Shown one piece after another: positions 17,779 through 28,076 of a DNA stretch of 64,000 bases. Within the stretch, counting starts at the first letter, position 1. Every line of letters begins with the position of its first letter. The position numbers were made by a program, and so were the translations under genes. The notes under the pieces were generated by a model. It was given only the letters and a program-made list of their open reading frames with translations, had not been told where the DNA came from and did not search any database. This stretch comes from Bartonella sp. M0283 (GTDB lineage: Bacteria; Pseudomonadota; Alphaproteobacteria; Rhizobiales; Rhizobiaceae), in NCBI RefSeq assembly GCF_016100455.1, contig NZ_JACFSK010000001.1, positions 1,054,001-1,118,000 of the forward strand, written 5' to 3'.

Positions 17779-20100
17779 ATGGTACAGAAAAACAAATCTC
17801 CTCGTCAGGAAGAACTCGAAGAAGCTGCACTTTTTTATCACCGTTATCCGAACCCCGGAAAACTCGAAATACACCCGACAACTCCGCTTGGAAACCAGCG
17901 TGATCTTGCACTTGCCTATTCCCCCGGCGTTGCTGCTCCTTGCGAGGCAATCCACGACGATCCGAATACGGCAGCAGAATACACCTCACGAGCAAACCTC
18001 GTTGCGGTTGTTTCAAATGGCACTGCGGTTCTCGGTCTTGGAAATATTGGCCCGCTTGCCGCCAAGCCGGTTATGGAAGGAAAGGCCGTCCTCTTTAAAA
18101 AATTCGCGAATATCGACGTTTTCGACATTGAAATAAAAGCAAGTGACATTCCTCATATTGTCGAAACCGTCGCTGCTTTGGAGCCGACATTCGGTGGAAT
18201 CAATCTTGAAGATATCAAAGCACCTGAATGTTTCGAAGTTGAAGAACAGCTCAGGGCACGGATGAATATTCCGGTATTTCATGACGACCAGCATGGGACA
18301 GCCATTATCGTTGGTGCGGCTGTTATCAATGGCCTCGAACTTGCTCACAAAAAAATAGAAGATGTAAAAATTGTCGCTTCCGGTGCCGGCGCGGCAGCCC
18401 TCGCCTGCCTCAATCTTTTGGTCCGACTCGGTGCTAAAAAAGAAAATATCTGGGTCAGCGACCTTGAAGGTGTTGTCTATGAAGGACGCGAAGCGCTGAT
18501 GGACCGCTGGAAAAGTGTCTATGCGCAAAAGACGGATGCCCGCAAACTCGATGATATCATTGATAATGCCGACATATTCCTCGGGGTTTCGGCAGGAAAT
18601 GTTCTAAAGCCGGAAATGGTAGCCAAAATGGCCAAGACGCCGCTCATTCTTGCGCTTGCCAATCCGACGCCTGAAATTATGCCTGAGGAAGCCAGAAAAG
18701 TGCGCCCCGATGCGATGATTTGCACCGGTCGGTCCGATTATCCCAATCAGGTGAATAATGTTCTTTGTTTTCCGTATATATTCCGTGGTGCACTTGATGT
18801 TGGAGCAACTGCAATCAACGAGGAGATGAAAGCAGCAGCTGTTTACGCTATTGCTGCACTGGCCAAGGAAGAACCTTCCGATGTCGCTGCCCGTGCCTAT
18901 TCGGGTGAAGCCCTGAGCTTCGGGCCGAATTACCTCATTCCCTCCCCGTTTGATCCTCGGCTTATTTTGCGCATTGCACCGGCCGTTGCAAAGGCGGCGA
19001 TGGAATCAGGCGTAGCGACACGACCAATCAAAGATATGAACGCTTATCTTGATCGATTGAACCGGTTTGTTTTCCGTTCCGGACTTATCATGAAGCCGGT
19101 TTTTGCTGCCGCAAAAATTGCTGAACGTAAACGCGTTATCTATGCTGACGGTGAAGACGAGAGAGTTTTGCGCGCAGCTCAAATAGTTCTCGAAGACCAG
19201 ACAGCAACACCAATTCTGATCGGCAGACCGGACGTGGTCGAGACGAGACTGAAACGTTTCGGTTTGAGAATTCGTCCGGACAAGGATTTCGAACTTATCA
19301 ATCCGCAAAATGACCCCCGTTATCGGGATTATGTCGATCTATTTCTTCATTACACGGGCCGGCGTGGTGTAACACCGGAAGCGGCAAAAACAATCGTGCG
19401 GACCTCGACAACAGCAATTGCCGCTCTTGCTGTCATGCGTAACGAGGCTGATGCCATGATCTGCGGGCTTGGTGGCCGGTTCGGAAGGAATCTTCAACTT
19501 GTCGATCAAATCATAGGTCTCGGAAATAATATCGGCCAATTTTCGGCTTTGAGCCTGTTGATTTCACAGCGTGGCACACTGTTCCTGACAGACACTTATG
19601 TAAACACCGATCCAAGTGCTGAACAGATCGTGGAAATGGCAGCCCTCGCTGCCGAAGAGGTTCGTGGTTTCGGTATCGAGCCGAAAGTTGCCCTTCTCTC
19701 ACATTCCAACTTCGGCTCTAAAGATACGGAATCCGCCAGAAAGATGCGCAAAGCTTCTGAACTTCTTGCCGAACGTTATCCCGAGCTTGAATCAGATGGT
19801 GAAATGCACGGAGATGCGGCTCTTTCACAAATTTTACGTGATCGGGTTTTCCCTGGCTCGCGTTTAAAAGGAGAAGCAAATCTGCTTGTGTTCCCGAATC
19901 TCGATGCTGCCAATATCACCCTTAACGTTGTAAAAAATCTGACAGATGCATTACATGTCGGGCCGATATTATTGGGTACAGCAAGACCTGCCCATATTTT
20001 AACAACATCCGTTACCTCTCGTGGCGTCGTCAATATGACAGCTCTTGCCGTCCTTGAAGCCAATACGAAAGGGAATCAAAAACAGCTCAAGAAGGGATAA
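17779..20100 (+). CDS. maeB: MaeB, NADP-type malic enzyme with C-terminal PTA-like domain
   Basis: 773 residues: malic enzyme (about 1-420) fused to a phosphotransacetylase-like domain (about 440-770). Oxidatively decarboxylates malate to pyruvate with NAD(P)H. Motifs are [10 protein letters not shown], the [13 protein letters not shown] substrate segment, [12 protein letters not shown] for nucleotide binding and ALANPTPEI. The C-terminal domain is regulatory in characterised homologues and not an active PTA. Length is typical of the rhizobial enzyme. GGATAAGC lies upstream of the ATG. It provides pyruvate and NADPH from C4 acids. Confidence 0.95.
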   Translation: MVQKNKSPRQEELEEAALFYHRYPNPGKLEIHPTTPLGNQRDLALAYSPGVAAPCEAIHDDPNTAAEYTSRANLVAVVSNGTAVLGLGNIGPLAAKPVMEGKAVLFKKFANIDVFDIEIKASDIPHIVETVAALEPTFGGINLEDIKAPECFEVEEQLRARMNIPVFHDDQHGTAIIVGAAVINGLELAHKKIEDVKIVASGAGAAALACLNLLVRLGAKKENIWVSDLEGVVYEGREALMDRWKSVYAQKTDARKLDDIIDNADIFLGVSAGNVLKPEMVAKMAKTPLILALANPTPEIMPEEARKVRPDAMICTGRSDYPNQVNNVLCFPYIFRGALDVGATAINEEMKAAAVYAIAALAKEEPSDVAARAYSGEALSFGPNYLIPSPFDPRLILRIAPAVAKAAMESGVATRPIKDMNAYLDRLNRFVFRSGLIMKPVFAAAKIAERKRVIYADGEDERVLRAAQIVLEDQTATPILIGRPDVVETRLKRFGLRIRPDKDFELINPQNDPRYRDYVDLFLHYTGRRGVTPEAAKTIVRTSTTAIAALAVMRNEADAMICGLGGRFGRNLQLVDQIIGLGNNIGQFSALSLLISQRGTLFLTDTYVNTDPSAEQIVEMAALAAEEVRGFGIEPKVALLSHSNFGSKDTESARKMRKASELLAERYPELESDGEMHGDAALSQILRDRVFPGSRLKGEANLLVFPNLDAANITLNVVKNLTDALHVGPILLGTARPAHILTTSVTSRGVVNMTALAVLEANTKGNQKQLKKG

Positions 20101-20139
20101 ACGCGCAAAATTTGCTTTCCATTTTACTTTTTGACTGTT

Positions 20140-20203
20140 ATTCCGCCTCTATCTCCATAAAAAAGCCGAAATAGAACCGGCTTTATAGTGGAAGAGGCGG
20201 AAT
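20140..20203 (+). terminator. Long imperfect inverted repeat after maeB
   Basis: ATTCCGCCTCT (20140-20150) pairs with AGAGGCGGAAT (20193-20203), and inside it AAAGCCG pairs with CGGCTTT around a short loop. The structure is 40 bases past the maeB stop. It lacks a proper T run after the outer stem, so it may end or stabilise the maeB transcript instead of being a classical terminator. Confidence 0.55.
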
Positions 20204-20328
20204 ATTGTTTCCGAGAAGCAATAAGAAATGTTAATTCTGCTTTAAGTCTTTTTTTTAATCGAGAAAGACGCTAGATAGAGTCGCTGAAAGGCTGCTTGAC
20301 GGCCGTAACTAGTAAAAGGAATTGCACA

Positions 20329-20613
20329 TTGTCCTCTACGTTTGACAAAGTTGCCGATATCATCGCTGAAACAAGCGAGATCGATCGCAATACAATCACT
20401 CCGGAAAGCCATACAATTGACGATCTCGGTATTGATAGTCTGGACTTTCTGGATATTGTTTTTGCTATAGACAAAGCTTTCGGTATCAAAATACCGCTAG
20501 AGCAATGGACACAGGAAGTTAATGAAGGCAAAGTAGGAACAGATGAATATTTTGTTTTGAAAAATCTTTGCGCAAAAATTGACGAACTTGTTGCAGCCAA
20601 AAACGCCGGATAA
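20329..20613 (+). CDS. acpXL: AcpXL, acyl carrier protein for very-long-chain lipid A acyl groups
   Basis: 94 residues with TTG start at 20329, chosen because AAAGGA sits eight bases upstream and the protein then begins [14 protein letters not shown] as in rhizobial AcpXL. The 11 extra upstream codons to 20296 do not fit the family. The phosphopantetheine attachment Ser is Ser37 in GIDSLDF. AcpXL carries the 27-hydroxyoctacosanoyl chain built by the following synthases and delivered to lipid A by LpxXL. First gene of the cluster running to 25115. Confidence 0.95.
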   Translation: MSSTFDKVADIIAETSEIDRNTITPESHTIDDLGIDSLDFLDIVFAIDKAFGIKIPLEQWTQEVNEGKVGTDEYFVLKNLCAKIDELVAAKNAG

Positions 20614-20622
20614 TCCTGTATA

Positions 20623-21816
20623 ATGCAAAAAAACCATTCTGTTGTCATCACCGGTATAGGTTTAATCAGCTCTTTGGGAGAAGGTGTTGAAAAACATTGG
20701 GAGATGCTGAATGCGTCTCCCCTCTCCCCGCGAATTGATAGTGAAAGCTTTTCTCCTTATACCGTTCATGCTCTCGGGGAAGTTGACTGGAGCAAGCAAA
20801 TTCCCAAGCGCAGTGATCAAAGACAGATGGAAACCTGGCAAAGATTGGGTACATATGCGGCCGGTCTTGCCTTGGACGATGCGGGTGTCAAAGGCGATCT
20901 TTCGATCACTTCAACCATGGATATGATCGTTGGTGCCGGTGGTGGCGAGCGTGATGTCAATGTTGATGTCGAGATACTCAACAAAGGTCGCACAACAACC
21001 GATCGTGGCGTAATGCTCAACGCCACTCTGTCAACCGAGTTGCGTCCAACTCTTTTCCTTGCCCAGCTTTCAAATCTATTGGCTGGTAACATTTCCATTG
21101 TTCACAAGGTTATAGGTTCCTCACGCAGCTTTATGGGTGAAGAAGGAAGTGGCCTTGCTGCCTTGATGGTTGCAATTGCGCGTATTAAATCCGGTCAAAG
21201 CACTCATGCCCTTGTTGGTGGCTCATATAATGCCCAGCACTATGATATGTTGTTGGGGCAAGAATTGGGGCAATTGTTGAAGCGGGATGGTTGGTCGCCT
21301 GTATGGCAGCGTGAGAATTGTCTGGGTGGCGGTCTCGTAACTGGATCCGGCGGTGTTTTTCTTGTACTGGAAAGTGCCGAATATGCAAAAAAACGCGGTG
21401 CCAATATCTATGCAGTCATTTCGGATTTTGTGGCCGATCAAACCAATCGTAAAAAGATACCGCTTGAGAAAACACTGGATACAATTCTGGAGCGTGTCAA
21501 AGGAAACGCTCTTCTCGGGCAAAACGATCTCATCATATCAGGCGCTTCCGGTGTTAAAGGCATAACCGGAGCCGAGAAGACCTTATGGGACAAGAACAAG
21601 CTTGCCTATCGAGGTATCTCGACTTTGTTCGGCCATTGGCGTGAAGCGCAATTTCCTCTCGCACTGGCTCTCGGAGCTATGGCTATGAAGAAAAAACAAA
21701 GCTTCAAAGCATTAAGTGATGATGAACAACCATTCGATGGCAAACTTGAGAGCGTTATCGTTTCTACCGTTGGCGCAACAAGAGCCGAAGGCATGGCAAG
21801 ACTTATAGCTGGCTAA
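20623..21816 (+). CDS. FabF2XL-like ketosynthase homologue lacking the active-site Cys
   Basis: 397 residues with the thiolase/KAS fold, second gene of the AcpXL cluster. The nucleophile region reads IGSSRSFMGEEGSG (164-177), where active KAS enzymes have TACASG, so the Cys is missing. The first catalytic His motif (HGTxTxxND) is replaced by SGVKGITGAEK, and only the GH of the last motif remains (FGHWREAQ). It therefore resembles a chain-length factor that dimerises with the intact synthase encoded next door. It starts nine bases after acpXL. The rhizobial fabZXL usually found here is absent. Confidence 0.85.
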   Translation: MQKNHSVVITGIGLISSLGEGVEKHWEMLNASPLSPRIDSESFSPYTVHALGEVDWSKQIPKRSDQRQMETWQRLGTYAAGLALDDAGVKGDLSITSTMDMIVGAGGGERDVNVDVEILNKGRTTTDRGVMLNATLSTELRPTLFLAQLSNLLAGNISIVHKVIGSSRSFMGEEGSGLAALMVAIARIKSGQSTHALVGGSYNAQHYDMLLGQELGQLLKRDGWSPVWQRENCLGGGLVTGSGGVFLVLESAEYAKKRGANIYAVISDFVADQTNRKKIPLEKTLDTILERVKGNALLGQNDLIISGASGVKGITGAEKTLWDKNKLAYRGISTLFGHWREAQFPLALALGAMAMKKKQSFKALSDDEQPFDGKLESVIVSTVGATRAEGMARLIAG

Positions 21817-21826
21817 AGGATTCGTA

Positions 21827-23104
21827 ATGGACAAATATACCGATCATCTAGGGCGGCCAGTTGTCGCAATTACCGGAGCTGGTGTCATCAGTTCTTTAGG
21901 TCAGGGAAAAGATAAAAACTGGGAAAAGCTTGTCAATGGTGTCAGCGGCATTCACAGGATTACGCGCTTTCCGGTTGAAGGTTTGACCACACAAATAGCG
22001 GGCACGGTAGATTTTCTTGAAGAAAGTCACATTGGTGCTTCGGCTTTGTCGGAAAAACTGGCGACAGTTGCCGCAAGCGAAGCAATTGAGGAAGCCGGAC
22101 TTGATGAAACTGCTTTTAACGGGCCACTCTTTTTAGCTGCTCCTCCGGTAGAACTTGATTGGAAGTCGCGTTTTGCTCTTGACGATGAAGTTAATCGCGA
22201 AAAAAATCCGTCCTATCAGGCATTTTTGGAAATATGCGCTAAAACCCCTCATCAAGCTTTCTTCGAGACTACACAATTCGGCTATATCGCTGAACGGTTG
22301 AAAGATCATTTTGGAACAACCGGCCTTCCTGTTACTTTGTCTACCGCCTGCGCCTCTGGCGCAACGGCAATACAACTTGGCGTGGAAGCGATAAGACGCG
22401 GCGAAACCGACCGTGCATTGACAATTGGTACAGATGGTTCGGTTTCTGCGGAAGCTCTGATACGGTTTTCTTTATTATCCGCCCTTTCGACACAAAACCA
22501 GATACCCGAAAAAGCCTCGAAACCTTTCAGCAAAGGCCGCGATGGTTTCGTGATGGCTGAGGGGTCAGGCGCACTTGTGATGGAATCGCTTGAAAGCGCA
22601 TTGAAGCGCGGAGCAAAAATACTGGGTATTCTTGCCGGCTGCGGAGAAACAGCCGACGACTTTCACCGCACGCGGTCAAAACCCGATGCATCGCCTGCAA
22701 CCGGTTCGATGCGCAAAGCATTGGAAGATGCAGGCATCGGCATTGATGACGTTGATTATATCAACGCTCATGGGACCTCGACACCGGAAAACGAAAAGAT
22801 GGAATATCTGGCCTTGTCAAATGTTTTTGGCGAACGTGTTCATGATGTTCCGGTGTCGTCCAACAAATCTATGATTGGCCATACACTGACTGCAGCCGGT
22901 GCGATAGAGGCCGTTTTTTCACTATTAACTATCAGAACCGGTATTATGCCGCCAACCATCAATTATGATGACCCTGATCCAGCAATTCCACTTGATGTAG
23001 TGCCTAACAAGTGCCGGAAGGGCAATGTGACCTCTGTTCTTTCCAATTCTTTCGGATTTGGCGGACAGAATGAAAGTCTTGTCATCAGAGCTTATAACGG
23101 GTAA
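21827..23104 (+). CDS. FabF1XL-like beta-ketoacyl-ACP synthase (catalytically complete)
   Basis: 425 residues with an intact Cys-His-His triad: STACASG (Cys175), AHGTSTPEN (His315) and SMIGHTLTAAG (His351). It elongates acyl chains on AcpXL by Claisen condensation with malonyl-ACP, probably as a heterodimer with the Cys-less neighbour. Ten bases separate the two genes, and GGATTCGTA is a modest ribosome site. C-terminal SNSFGFGGQNESLVI is the standard KAS ending. Confidence 0.92.
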   Translation: MDKYTDHLGRPVVAITGAGVISSLGQGKDKNWEKLVNGVSGIHRITRFPVEGLTTQIAGTVDFLEESHIGASALSEKLATVAASEAIEEAGLDETAFNGPLFLAAPPVELDWKSRFALDDEVNREKNPSYQAFLEICAKTPHQAFFETTQFGYIAERLKDHFGTTGLPVTLSTACASGATAIQLGVEAIRRGETDRALTIGTDGSVSAEALIRFSLLSALSTQNQIPEKASKPFSKGRDGFVMAEGSGALVMESLESALKRGAKILGILAGCGETADDFHRTRSKPDASPATGSMRKALEDAGIGIDDVDYINAHGTSTPENEKMEYLALSNVFGERVHDVPVSSNKSMIGHTLTAAGAIEAVFSLLTIRTGIMPPTINYDDPDPAIPLDVVPNKCRKGNVTSVLSNSFGFGGQNESLVIRAYNG

Positions 23105-23154
23105 CTCACCTTTTAGCGGCATTCTCTGGTACATTATTTTAAGAAGGAATAGTC

Positions 23155-24183
23155 ATGCGCGCATTGCAATTGCTTGACGACAAACGTCTTGAATTAACTG
23201 AAATAGCGCCTCCTCCGGCCCCCGGGAATGGTGAAGTTACTGTTCAGATAAAGGCTGTAGCGCTTAACCATATCGATGTTTGGGGCTGGCGTGGTATGGC
23301 TTTTGCAAAGCGCAAATTACCGCTCACAATCGGCGCGGAAGCTTCCGGCATTGTACAGTCGATCGGTTCGGGCGTTGGTAACCTTCAAGTGGGACAAATT
23401 GTATCGATTTACGGAGCAAGAACCTGCGGACTTTGCAAAAACTGTCGTGAAGGACGGGATAATCTTTGCACACATGTCAGCGGTGTTCACGGCTTCCATA
23501 TTGATGGTTTTGCCTGCGAGGCTGTGAATTTGCCTGCCCGATTGCTGGTACCGGCACCGCTTGATTGCGATGAAATTGACGCCGCTGTCGCTCCAATCAC
23601 TTTCGGCACTGTTGAACATATGCTCTTTGACAATGCCAAACTTCAGCCCGGCGAGACAATTCTTATACATGCCGGTGGATCAGGCATCGGTTCGGCTGCG
23701 ATACAATTGGCAAAGCGTATGGGCTGCACAGTTTTTACAACAGTCGGCTCTGACGGAAAAATCGAAAAGGCTAAAGCTCTGGGTGCCGATGTCGTCATCA
23801 ACTATCGGAACGATCGGTTTGAACATGTTGTAAGAAAGCTGACCAAGAAAAAGGGTGTCGACGTCGTTTTTGAACATGTCGGTGCTGATACCTGGGCCGG
23901 TTCGATGCTGTCTTTGAAACGCGGCGGACGTCTCGTTACTTGTGGTTCGACTTCAGGCGTGTCTACATCAATGAATTTGATGCAACTCTTCCAACAGCAA
24001 TTGAAAATTTTCGGTTCTTTCGGCTGCCGAATGGAAAATATGGCGAATGCCATGCAAAAAATGGCAGAAGGCATTGTTCATCCGGTTGTTGATACCATTG
24101 TCGATTTTGGAGACATTGAAAAAGCATTGAAACGGATGGAAAGCCGTGATGTGTTTGGTAAAATCATCCTGAAAATCAGTTGA
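23155..24183 (+). CDS. Zinc-containing medium-chain dehydrogenase/reductase of the AcpXL cluster
   Basis: 342 residues of the MDR family. Structural zinc Cys are present (C91, C94, C97, C105 in CGLCKNCREGRDNLC) and the NAD(P) loop reads HAGGSGIGSAA. The usual catalytic-zinc Cys near residue 40 is replaced in ALNHIDVWGW, so a quinone-oxidoreductase/enoyl-reductase-like chemistry is more likely than alcohol oxidation. In rhizobia the equivalent gene (adh2XL/fabXL) is needed for very-long-chain acyl synthesis. Its stop overlaps the lpxXL ATG (TGATG). Confidence 0.88.
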   Translation: MRALQLLDDKRLELTEIAPPPAPGNGEVTVQIKAVALNHIDVWGWRGMAFAKRKLPLTIGAEASGIVQSIGSGVGNLQVGQIVSIYGARTCGLCKNCREGRDNLCTHVSGVHGFHIDGFACEAVNLPARLLVPAPLDCDEIDAAVAPITFGTVEHMLFDNAKLQPGETILIHAGGSGIGSAAIQLAKRMGCTVFTTVGSDGKIEKAKALGADVVINYRNDRFEHVVRKLTKKKGVDVVFEHVGADTWAGSMLSLKRGGRLVTCGSTSGVSTSMNLMQLFQQQLKIFGSFGCRMENMANAMQKMAEGIVHPVVDTIVDFGDIEKALKRMESRDVFGKIILKIS

Positions 24184-25115
24184 TGCAAAACTTGCGTTCA
24201 AAACTCATTCTTTTTCGTATCCGGACGAAATTGAAAGACTGGTGGGACTGGTCTTGGGCACATTTCGTCGCCGGATTGATGGCGCTTATTCGTTATCTTC
24301 CGGCAAAAGCTGGAATCGGCTTTTTTGCCTGGTTTGCCCGAACTGTCGGTCCACTACTCCCACGTCACCAGATTGCGCTTAACAATTTGCGTCAGGCCTA
24401 TCCGGAAAAAGATCCTGAATGGATCCGTAAAACCGCTCTTGAAATGTGGGAAAATATGGGGCGCTTATTTGCCGAATATGTATTCCTCGATAAAATTTTT
24501 GACTTTGATCCGAATGCGGAAAAGCCCGGTCTGGTTGAAGTCGATGGAATTGATATCTTTGTCCGGCTCCGAGACGAGAAAAAACCGCACATTTTCTTTA
24601 CCGCCCATACTGGTAATTTTGAACTTTTACCTATTTGTGCTGCAACATTCGATCTCAATGTAACGGCACTTTTTCGCCCACCGAATAATCCCTATATCGC
24701 AAAACGCGTTTTGAAGGCGCGGCGCACTGCTATGGGGCATCTTGTACCTTCAAAAGCCGGTGCTGCGTGGGCGCTTGCTGGCAAATTGGCAGAAGGTGAA
24801 GATGTCGGTATGCTGGTCGATCAAAAATTCCGTCGTGGCATAAAGGGAACTTTTTTTGGCAGACCTGTCAGAACCAACCCTTTATTGATCAAGCTTGCCC
24901 GCCAATATGATTGCGATGTCTACCCTGCCCGCTCTATCCGGTTACCTGGCGGACGTTACCGGTTGGAACTATACGAACGCATGGATTTGCCAAAAGATAA
25001 GGATGGCAATATCGATGAGGTTGCAGCCGCCCAAAAGCTGAATGACACTGTCGAAGCATGGGTACGTGAATATCCCGGCCAATGGATGTGGTTTCATAAA
25101 CGCTGGGACGATTAA
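24183..25115 (+). CDS. lpxXL: LpxXL, lipid A very-long-chain acyltransferase
   Basis: 310 residues of the LpxL/HtrB lysophospholipid acyltransferase family. The HxxxxE catalytic pair is His142 and Glu147 in AHTGNFE, and the ending QWMWFHKRWDD is typical. It transfers the very-long acyl chain from AcpXL to the lipid A precursor at the inner membrane. The ATG at 24183 overlaps the previous stop; a TTG three bases upstream is less likely. Last gene of the cluster. Confidence 0.93.
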   Translation: MQNLRSKLILFRIRTKLKDWWDWSWAHFVAGLMALIRYLPAKAGIGFFAWFARTVGPLLPRHQIALNNLRQAYPEKDPEWIRKTALEMWENMGRLFAEYVFLDKIFDFDPNAEKPGLVEVDGIDIFVRLRDEKKPHIFFTAHTGNFELLPICAATFDLNVTALFRPPNNPYIAKRVLKARRTAMGHLVPSKAGAAWALAGKLAEGEDVGMLVDQKFRRGIKGTFFGRPVRTNPLLIKLARQYDCDVYPARSIRLPGGRYRLELYERMDLPKDKDGNIDEVAAAQKLNDTVEAWVREYPGQWMWFHKRWDD

Positions 25116-25886
25116 CATCCCCTATAACGTTTGAAAAAGCACAGTTTTCCCATTTATTGCCCCTCACAGCATATTAATTAGGCATTGCGAATTATCATAA
25201 TAAACGCATAACTTCACATCAGGCTTAAAAGACAATAATAACGGGAATATCGACAAAGCCATGGGCTCACGAAAGTGAACGCACCAGCGGGAAGCAAGCT
25301 ATGTGACTATCAAAAATAGCTCTAGTTTTATAAACATATAGGCTTGCCATCGCTCTCTCAACCGTTGGAAAGCCTGTAAGCTAAAAAGCACAACGCTCTA
25401 AAAGATGAGTGCTTTGAAGATAACATCAATAACTTTTCAAAGTTTTATACGTGCAATAATTTTCCGGCTATTTGCCAAACTTCCCGAGGACAAAATAAAA
25501 ACGGGATAGTAACGGGATATCATTTTCTTCCAAGCTTTGTCTTGACTTAAACTGACGAAAAAGAAAGCTGGTCGGGGACGTTTGTCGGAGGCCCAAATTC
25601 AATGAAGGATTCTATCGCTTGGACCAGACAAATTCCCGTTTTTTAATGCCAAAACTTGCTTCCGAGAAGAGCTATCAAATCAATATGCTTTCGCACCATT
25701 CTTTGTTTGAAGCTCTCCTAACAGACAAACCAAAACAGCCCGACACACATTGTCGTTCTTTCGGCAGGTAATTTCACAAATTCGAAGAAAAAAAATGGCG
25801 ATATTTTTTATCTCTCGGCACGAAAATTACGCCCACGCCAAATACCGCGTCATCACCCGTTCTTTATCGCCAGTTGGTAAGCTTTC
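25116..25886. other. Gene-free spacer between lpxXL and the mop gene
   Basis: About 770 bases with no convincing gene or known RNA. A direct repeat of AACGGGATA occurs near 25500-25520. A GCGGGAAGC string near 25287 is not part of a recognisable cobalamin riboswitch. Confidence 0.5.
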
Positions 25887-26096
25887 TTAATCTGCAATTG
25901 CAACCATAACGTCGGATGATTTTATAACAGCAGCAGCCGGTTCACCGACTTTTAGCTGAAGATCATCAACGGCTTCATTGGTGATCGATGCGGTTACAAT
26001 CGGTCCGCCTATGTCGATCTGGATATGGGCCGTGGTTGCACCTTTCTTGATGGCGACAATTTTACCTTTCAGAATATTACGCGCACTGATTTTCAT
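25887..26096 (-). CDS. Mop-type molybdopterin/molybdate-binding protein (TOBE domain)
   Basis: 69 residues forming a single TOBE/Mop domain: MKISARNILKGKIVAI at the start, TTAHIQIDIGGPIVTASIT in the middle and KSSDVMVAI at the end. Molbindins store molybdate or sense it in the cytoplasm. No modABC or Mo-cofactor genes lie nearby, so it is an orphan here. A purine-rich AAAGGAAACTG precedes the ATG. Confidence 0.9.
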   Translation of the reverse strand: MKISARNILKGKIVAIKKGATTAHIQIDIGGPIVTASITNEAVDDLQLKVGEPAAAVIKSSDVMVAIAD

Positions 26097-26121
26097 CTTC
26101 AGTTTCCTTTCCGGTTAAGGT

Positions 26122-27129
26122 TCATTTATAACCATCTGGGTTCTTGACCTGAAAATTCCACATATCCGCGCACATTTTTTCCAAATCTTTTTCGGCTCGC
26201 CAATGAAGTTTATCAAATGCCGTTGACGGATTGGCGAAAAATTCCCCAATATCGCCGGGGCGTCTTGGCCCGACTTCATATTTTATTTTCCTGTTGGATA
26301 TATGTTCAAATGCCTTGATGACATCCATCACGCTATAGCCACGACCGCGTCCGAGATTGATAACATCGCAACCGGGATGTTCCAAGGTCTTCAAGGCCCG
26401 CAAATGCCCCTCGGCCAAGTCACTCACATGAATATAATCACGCACTCCGGTTCCGTCTTCGGTGTCGTAATCATTCCCCCATATCATGACTTTATCGCGT
26501 TTTCCCGAGGCAACCTGAGCGATGATAGGCATAAGATTATTTGGAACACCCTTGGGATCTTCCCCTATCAATCCGCTCTCGTCTGCCCCTACGGGATTGA
26601 AATAACGAAGAATAGAGAATGCCCAGCTCGGGTCGCTTGCGTAAAAATCACGCAGCATATTTTCTACCGTCAATTTCGTGCGCCCATAGACACTCACCGG
26701 ATTGAGCGGATGTTTTTCATCATAAGGCAAATATTTCGGAGGACCATAAACAGTGGCTGTTGATGAAAAGACCAGTTTTTTTACACCGGTCGATTTCATC
26801 GCTTGCAACAAACGCAAACTTCCAACCACATTGCAATCATAATAAAGATCCGGTTTTTTTTCGGATTCGGCAACAGATTTCAAACCGGCAAAATGGATGA
26901 CAGCATCGCATTTATGATGTTCCAAAACATATTCGACAAAACTACGATCGCGTACATCACCTGACTCGTTCGTCGGTGCCCGTCCTGTGAGCTTTTCAAT
27001 TCTGCGCAATACTTCCGGATGACTATTACCGAAATTATCAAGAATAATAACGCGATAGCCGGCATTCATAAGTGCCACACAACAATGCGAACCTATGTAA
27101 CCCGCGCCGCCAGTCACCAAAATATTCAT
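26122..27129 (-). CDS. galE: GalE, UDP-glucose 4-epimerase
   Basis: 335 residues from the ATG at 27129, giving MNILVTGGAGYIGSH with the NAD loop at 7-15. The catalytic Tyr148-Lys152 pair is in YGRTK and Ser/Thr in SSTATVYG. Interconverts UDP-glucose and UDP-galactose for surface polysaccharide or LPS. The frame extends seven codons further upstream, but the family starts at this Met. It sits 25 bases upstream of mop on the same strand and is divergent from mazG. Confidence 0.95.
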   Translation of the reverse strand: MNILVTGGAGYIGSHCCVALMNAGYRVIILDNFGNSHPEVLRRIEKLTGRAPTNESGDVRDRSFVEYVLEHHKCDAVIHFAGLKSVAESEKKPDLYYDCNVVGSLRLLQAMKSTGVKKLVFSSTATVYGPPKYLPYDEKHPLNPVSVYGRTKLTVENMLRDFYASDPSWAFSILRYFNPVGADESGLIGEDPKGVPNNLMPIIAQVASGKRDKVMIWGNDYDTEDGTGVRDYIHVSDLAEGHLRALKTLEHPGCDVINLGRGRGYSVMDVIKAFEHISNRKIKYEVGPRRPGDIGEFFANPSTAFDKLHWRAEKDLEKMCADMWNFQVKNPDGYK

Positions 27130-27245
27130 AATGAAACCTATAGACCACAAGACATGTGACTTTTATGAAAGAATTCTTTATCACTTACAAGCTGTCAAAT
27201 GGAATAAATTATTGCATTTTTTTAATATCTGAAAGTTTTTTCACC

Positions 27246-28076
27246 ATGGAACCGTCAAACAATATTAACCGCCTGATCGAAATTATGAGAGCCCTGAGAG
27301 ACCCTGAAACCGGTTGTCCTTGGGACAAGAAGCAGGATTTCAAATCCATAATCCCTTATACTGTCGAAGAAGTTTACGAAGTTGCCGATGCAATTGAACG
27401 AAATGATAAATATGATCTTTGCGAGGAGCTCGGAGATTTGCTCTTGCAAGTTGTATATTATGCTCAAATGGCCGAAGAAGAAGGTAGTTTCAACTTTGGA
27501 GATGTTGTCTATGCTATAACGAAAAAGATGATACGTCGGCACCCCCATGTTTTCGGTTCTCCTGAACAGAGAAAGAAGGGACTTATAAAGGGTGAATGGG
27601 AGCGCATAAAGAAAGAAGAAAAAGCAGAAAGGAGTGAAAAGCGAAAATTGGCAAATCTTCCAGACGATACTCCAAAAGGCTATCTCGCATGCGTAAAATC
27701 AGCTCAGCCATTAGAAAAGGAAGCTATCGCGTTACAACAGCGAGCTGCGGAAGTCGGATTTGACTGGATAGACCCCGCCCCTATTTTTGAAAAAATAGAC
27801 GAGGAAGTTAATGAACTCAAAGACGCTCTCCAATCCAAAAATGAAAAAGACATAGAAGATGAATTCGGCGATGTTTATTTTACGCTTCTCAATCTTGCAA
27901 GACGACTTGGTGTTTCGACACAAACAGCGTTAAAAAACGCAAACCAGAAATTCCGCTACCGTTTCAACTTTATTGAAAACGAGCTAAGCAAAAATAACAA
28001 AAGCCTGAACGACGCCTCTCTCGACGAGATGGAAAAACTCTGGAATGAAGCCAAAGTTGAAAGCCGTAAAAAATAG
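27246..28076 (+). CDS. mazG: MazG, nucleoside triphosphate pyrophosphohydrolase
   Basis: 276 residues with two MazG domains. The first has CPWDKKQDF and the EExxE-type metal site (YTVEEVYEVADAIE, then CEELGDLLLQVVY). The second has EEVNELKDAL and EDEFGDVYFTLLNLAR. It hydrolyses NTPs, removing aberrant nucleotides. ATG at 27246 gives the canonical MEPSNNINRLIEIM start. The open frame reaches to 27156, but those 30 residues are Phe/Tyr-rich and unlike the family. Confidence 0.93.
   Translation: MEPSNNINRLIEIMRALRDPETGCPWDKKQDFKSIIPYTVEEVYEVADAIERNDKYDLCEELGDLLLQVVYYAQMAEEEGSFNFGDVVYAITKKMIRRHPHVFGSPEQRKKGLIKGEWERIKKEEKAERSEKRKLANLPDDTPKGYLACVKSAQPLEKEAIALQQRAAEVGFDWIDPAPIFEKIDEEVNELKDALQSKNEKDIEDEFGDVYFTLLNLARRLGVSTQTALKNANQKFRYRFNFIENELSKNNKSLNDASLDEMEKLWNEAKVESRKK

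Noticed and set aside
25240..25310. GCGGGAAGC string suggesting a cobalamin riboswitch
   Set aside because: The other conserved B12-riboswitch segments are missing and the downstream gene is on the other strand.
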